In this document: positions 7,156 through 9,217 of the stretch, piece after piece
How the letters are laid out: every line of letters begins with the position of its first letter
Numbering within the stretch: position 1 is the first letter of the stretch
NCBI GenBank assembly: GCA_945935945.1
Contig: CAMESA010000028.1
Location: 1 to 9,217 of the forward strand
Direction of reading: 5' to 3'
Length of the DNA stretch: 9,217 nucleotides
From: an uncultured Mollicutes bacterium
Lineage (GTDB): Bacteria; Bacillota_I; Bacilli_A; RFN20; CAG-826
Translations under genes and position numbers: made by a program
The notes under the pieces: model-generated
What the model was told of the DNA's origin: nothing
The model's database searches: none
What the model saw: only the letters and a program-made list of their open reading frames with translations

Positions 7156-8841
7156 AAATAATTCTTTCAGATTCTTTTCAATGGCAGATTCTAAATCTTT
7201 AGCTTCCTTACTGAGCTTTCCAAAATCATTATTTAAAGAAAGCAGGTGTTCTTTGAATTCTTCTTCAGCCATTCCATCATCCTCAATAACAACGCCAACA
7301 TAACGGCCTACATTGAGGGACCAATCTTGTTCTTCTATGCCTTCTTCTCCATCAATTTTTGCAACTTTGCAAAGTCCTATAACATCGCGATATTTGTGAT
7401 CTGGGAATCTTTCAAGCAGCCATTGAATCTGAGCTTCAAAATAGTCTTTATCATCACCGACAGCTTTTCCTTTGTACTCTTCAAGCAGGCCATCAAATGC
7501 TTTGGTATCACCATCATATAATCTAGTGATAATTCCCAAGTTTTTAATTTGTTCATCAGTAAATTTTCTATGAGCTCTATCAACTTGAGTGTATGTATTT
7601 CTGGCATCAATAAATAGTATTTCGTCTTTCTGACATTCAGGTTTGTTTTTATCAAAAAACCATAAAGTAGCAGGAAGAGTAACAGAAGTAAACATGTTTG
7701 ATGGAAGCGAAACCATCTGCTTAATAATGCCTGCTTTTATCATGTTTTTTCTAATATCTAAATCATTACTTCCAGCATCAGATGCACTATTCGCCATTAC
7801 TAAAGCAGCTCTACCTGTATCTTTTAGAGCGGTAGCAAAATAGCTAATCCAGAGATAATTTGCATTAGAAACTGTTTCTTTTGCATCTTTTCCTTTGCCT
7901 TTTGTACCTTTACTCATTCCATAGGCATTAAATCTGGGATCGTCTTTAACTCTTTCATATAAAACCTCATCAACATTGAATGGAGGATTTGCCATAACGT
8001 AATCAAATTGTCCGACTGCGTTGTATGGATCTGAGTAGAACGAATTCGCTTCAGTTATTTCTCCTCTAACATTGTTGAGCATCAAATTCATCTTTGCTAA
8101 TTTAACTGTATCTGGCTCTTTTTCGACACCATAGCATCTAAATTGCATTCTGTCTGCTTCCTTATTATGCCTATGCATATATCTTGCAGCCTGGACAAAC
8201 ATGCCTCCAGAACCACAAGCCGGATCCAAAAACATTTTTTCGCCTGCTTCAGGTTTAATTACTTCCACCATATAACGAACAACGGTTGCTGGAGTATAGA
8301 ATGTTCCACCGTCTTTGCCTTCAGTTATAGCAAATTCGCCAAGGAAGAATTCATAGATTTCGCCAAACAAGTCTATTTCAATATTTTCTGGAATATCTTT
8401 GAAAATACGGACAACTCTAGAAAGAAGCTCAGGTTCTTCTTCTGGTACCAATTGGCCATACACTTCCTTTGGAAGAACTCCTTTCAATTTTGGGTTTTCT
8501 TCTTCAATTGCTTCCATTGCCTTCTTTACCGCAGTAGCTTTTTCAGCGGTTTCTGGAAGATTATTCAAATAATCAAAATATGCACATTCCGGTAAATAAA
8601 AGCCACATTTTTCAACACATATTTCCTTATATGAACGTTCCGCTCTTCCACCTTTTTTGGCTTCATACTCGGTGTCAATTTCTTTTTTATGTTATTTAAA
8701 AAGAATATCAGCATATCTAAGAAAGATAAGACCTAAGATTGGCTGACCGTATTTATTTGCTGCAATATGTGCACCGCTTCTTAAGATGTCGGCAGAATGC
8801 CATAAATCATCTTTTAATTTTTTCAATTCTAAATCAGTCAT
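7147..8841 (-). pseudogene. hsdM: Type I R-M methyltransferase subunit HsdM, interrupted by an in-frame TAA
   Basis: HsdM would transfer a methyl group from S-adenosylmethionine to adenine N6 in an M2S complex. The frame opens with ATG at 8841, with GAGG 9 nt upstream, and spans 564 sense-length codons, near the usual family size. Codons 1-49 (MTDLELKKLKDDLWHSADIL, ending IFLRYADILFK) are a typical HsdM_N start. Codon 50 is TAA (8692-8694). The same frame then continues with family-like sequence (HKKEIDTEYEAKKGG). Counting from 8841, motif I DPACGSGGM is at about 206-214, NPPF (motif IV) at 285-288 and GTFYTP at 179-184, so the catalytic domain is intact. After the stop, the only nearby restarts are a TTG at 8568 without a clear ribosome site and an ATG at 8517 preceded by AGAAGG at very short spacing. 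Either gives a protein lacking most of the N-terminal domain that contacts HsdS and DNA. It is probably inactive unless the TAA is read through or is a sequence error. Confidence 0.88.
8692..8694 (-). other. hsdM: Premature in-frame stop (TAA) in hsdM
   Basis: On the minus strand the codons read ATT CTT TTT AAA TAA CAT AAA AAA GAA ATT. The reading frame before and after TAA is the same, which rules out a single-base indel. A one-base change from CAA (Gln) would give this, and FKQHK is how I recall many HsdM relatives reading here. Nearby A and T runs are possible error spots, but an indel in them would shift the frame, and it is not shifted. Confidence 0.9.
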
Positions 8842-8842
8842 C

Positions 8843-9040
8843 TTAATCAGCCTCTACTTTGATGTCATATCTATCAAAAAGTTTATTTAATTTAACTTTA
8901 ATAATCTTGGTAGGAATAGTTTTGCCATTTTCCCATCTGCTCACAGAAACGGATGTAACACCTAAAAGTTTCGCAAGGTCTTCTTGTGTTATATTCATTA
9001 CTGATCTGAGTTCTGGTATTAACACTGTATAATCATTCAT
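8843..9040 (-). CDS. XRE-family helix-turn-helix regulator, likely operon autoregulator
   Basis: This is a 65-residue DNA-binding protein made of little more than a Cro/C1-type helix-turn-helix. Residues 17-44 carry the pattern (ITQEDLAKLLGVTSVSVSRW, then ENGKTIPT): a Q-E-D-L-A helix, a GVT turn, and a recognition helix ending in the family-typical SRWENG. I chose the ATG at 9040 because GAGG sits 8 nt upstream (9049-9052). A longer reading from a TTG at 9115 would run through the promoter region and lacks family sequence. The stop is one base before hsdM (TAA-G-ATG), so it is the first gene of the R-M operon. Small XRE proteins at the head of R-M operons often act as controller-type regulators. 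The TTAACAC repeats directly upstream are candidate binding sites. The target and the sign of regulation are inferred. Confidence 0.9.
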   Translation of the reverse strand: MNDYTVLIPELRSVMNITQEDLAKLLGVTSVSVSRWENGKTIPTKIIKVKLNKLFDRYDIKVEAD

Positions 9041-9079
9041 TTTTAACACCTCACAACATTTCTTAACACATCTTAACAC
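9019..9079. promoter_or_regulatory. Four TTAACAC direct repeats, candidate operator
   Basis: Plus-strand TTAACAC occurs at 9019-9025, 9043-9049, 9063-9069 and 9073-9079, with start distances of 24, 20 and 10 bp. The last two form a tandem 10-bp unit (TCTTAACACA, TCTTAACACT). They cover the leader and first codons of the XRE gene. Spacing near multiples of the helical turn suits cooperative binding by a small regulator such as the adjacent XRE protein. Binding is inferred. Confidence 0.6.
9041..9052 (-). promoter_or_regulatory. Ribosome binding site that fixes the XRE regulator start
   Basis: GAGG at 9049-9052 is followed by an 8-nt spacer and ATG (9040). This supports the 65-residue form over a TTG start at 9115. 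Confidence 0.8.
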
Positions 9080-9094
9080 TTTTGCAAAAAAAAG

Positions 9095-9123
9095 TATATA
9101 GAAACGTATGTGCAATAGGTAAA
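9095..9123 (-). promoter_or_regulatory. Candidate promoter of the R-M operon
   Basis: On the minus strand TTTACC (9118-9123) is separated by 17 bp from TATATA (9095-9100), four of six matches each to the sigma-70-type -35 and -10 boxes. It lies 55-83 bp upstream of the XRE start codon. It is the best-spaced pair I found in the upstream region, but each box is imperfect. A TTTTGCAAAA palindrome (9080-9089) lies where transcription would begin. Confidence 0.4.
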
Positions 9124-9127
9124 CGGC

Positions 9128-9144
9128 AGCTCAGCAAATGAGCT
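9128..9144. repeat. Inverted repeat just upstream of the candidate promoter
   Basis: AGCTCA and TGAGCT flank a 5-nt spacer (GCAAA), giving a 6-bp perfect dyad five bases upstream of the candidate -35 box. There is no T tract on either side that would make a good terminator, so it may be a protein-binding dyad. The remaining bases to 9217 hold a CGTATACG palindrome (9162-9169) and no gene. Confidence 0.4.
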
Positions 9145-9217
9145 CTAAAAACATGGTCAATCGTATACGTCAATTCAAGACACTTCGATAGCACAACATA
9201 TTAATTTTGGACTTGGT

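Noticed and set aside
7147..8568. HsdM starting at the TTG at 8568 as a normal start
   Set aside because: No clear ribosome site precedes it, and family-like HsdM sequence continues upstream in the same frame to ATG 8841. It is only what remains open after the premature stop.
8143..8595. A 150-codon plus-strand open frame opposite hsdM
   Set aside because: It lies antisense to strongly conserved HsdM sequence, is low-complexity (rich in Phe, Cys and Ser) and has no family features; it is a shadow frame.
8692..8694. Recoded stop (alternative genetic code)
   Set aside because: All other genes use TAA or TGA as genuine terminators at junctions and no other in-frame stop interrupts them, so one TAA does not indicate recoding.
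8681..8705. Phase-variable homopolymer tract in hsdM
   Set aside because: A and T runs flank the stop, but the frame is the same on both sides, so slippage of one run cannot explain or repair the stop.
9019..9079. CRISPR-like array from the TTAACAC repeats
   Set aside because: Units are 7-10 bp with uneven short spacing and overlap a gene start; this fits an operator, not CRISPR.

Overview
The window is an AT-rich bacterial fragment, probably from a low-GC Bacillota or related Mollicutes-like lineage. The grounds are AT-rich codons, purine-rich GGAG-type ribosome binding sites, an intrinsic terminator with a U tract, and TGG-encoded tryptophans (standard code). The lineage is inferred from style only; no phylogenetic marker gene is present.

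Every credible gene lies on the minus strand in one tightly packed operon read from right to left. It begins with a promoter region (about 9040-9123) carrying short direct repeats. Next is a 65-residue XRE-type helix-turn-helix regulator (8843-9040), followed by a type I restriction-modification set: hsdM (7147-8841), hsdS (5943-7145) and hsdR (2720-5941). Three accessory genes continue without a gap: a 128-residue protein with four predicted membrane segments (2337-2723), a 250-residue protein with an AbiU2/HEPN-like RX5H motif (1592-2344), and a 439-residue protein that resembles ApeA, with a beta-rich N-terminus and a C-terminal HEPN domain with RNALAH (300-1619). A good intrinsic terminator at 82-123 closes the operon. 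The 299 bases after the last gene contain only this terminator, an imperfect direct repeat and a small AT-rich hairpin.

Two points stand out. First, hsdM has an in-frame TAA at 8692-8694 (codon 50). The frame is the same on both sides and the flanking protein is family-like on both sides, so this is a nonsense mutation (or a sequence error), not a frameshift. As read, the methyltransferase lacks its N-terminal domain and the restriction complex is probably inactive. Second, a type I R-M operon carrying a small membrane protein and two different HEPN-type putative RNases looks like a layered defence locus. A known parallel is PrrC, a HEPN anticodon nuclease held silent by its type I partner. 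The proposal that the three accessory genes form an R-M-linked abortive-infection module is inference.
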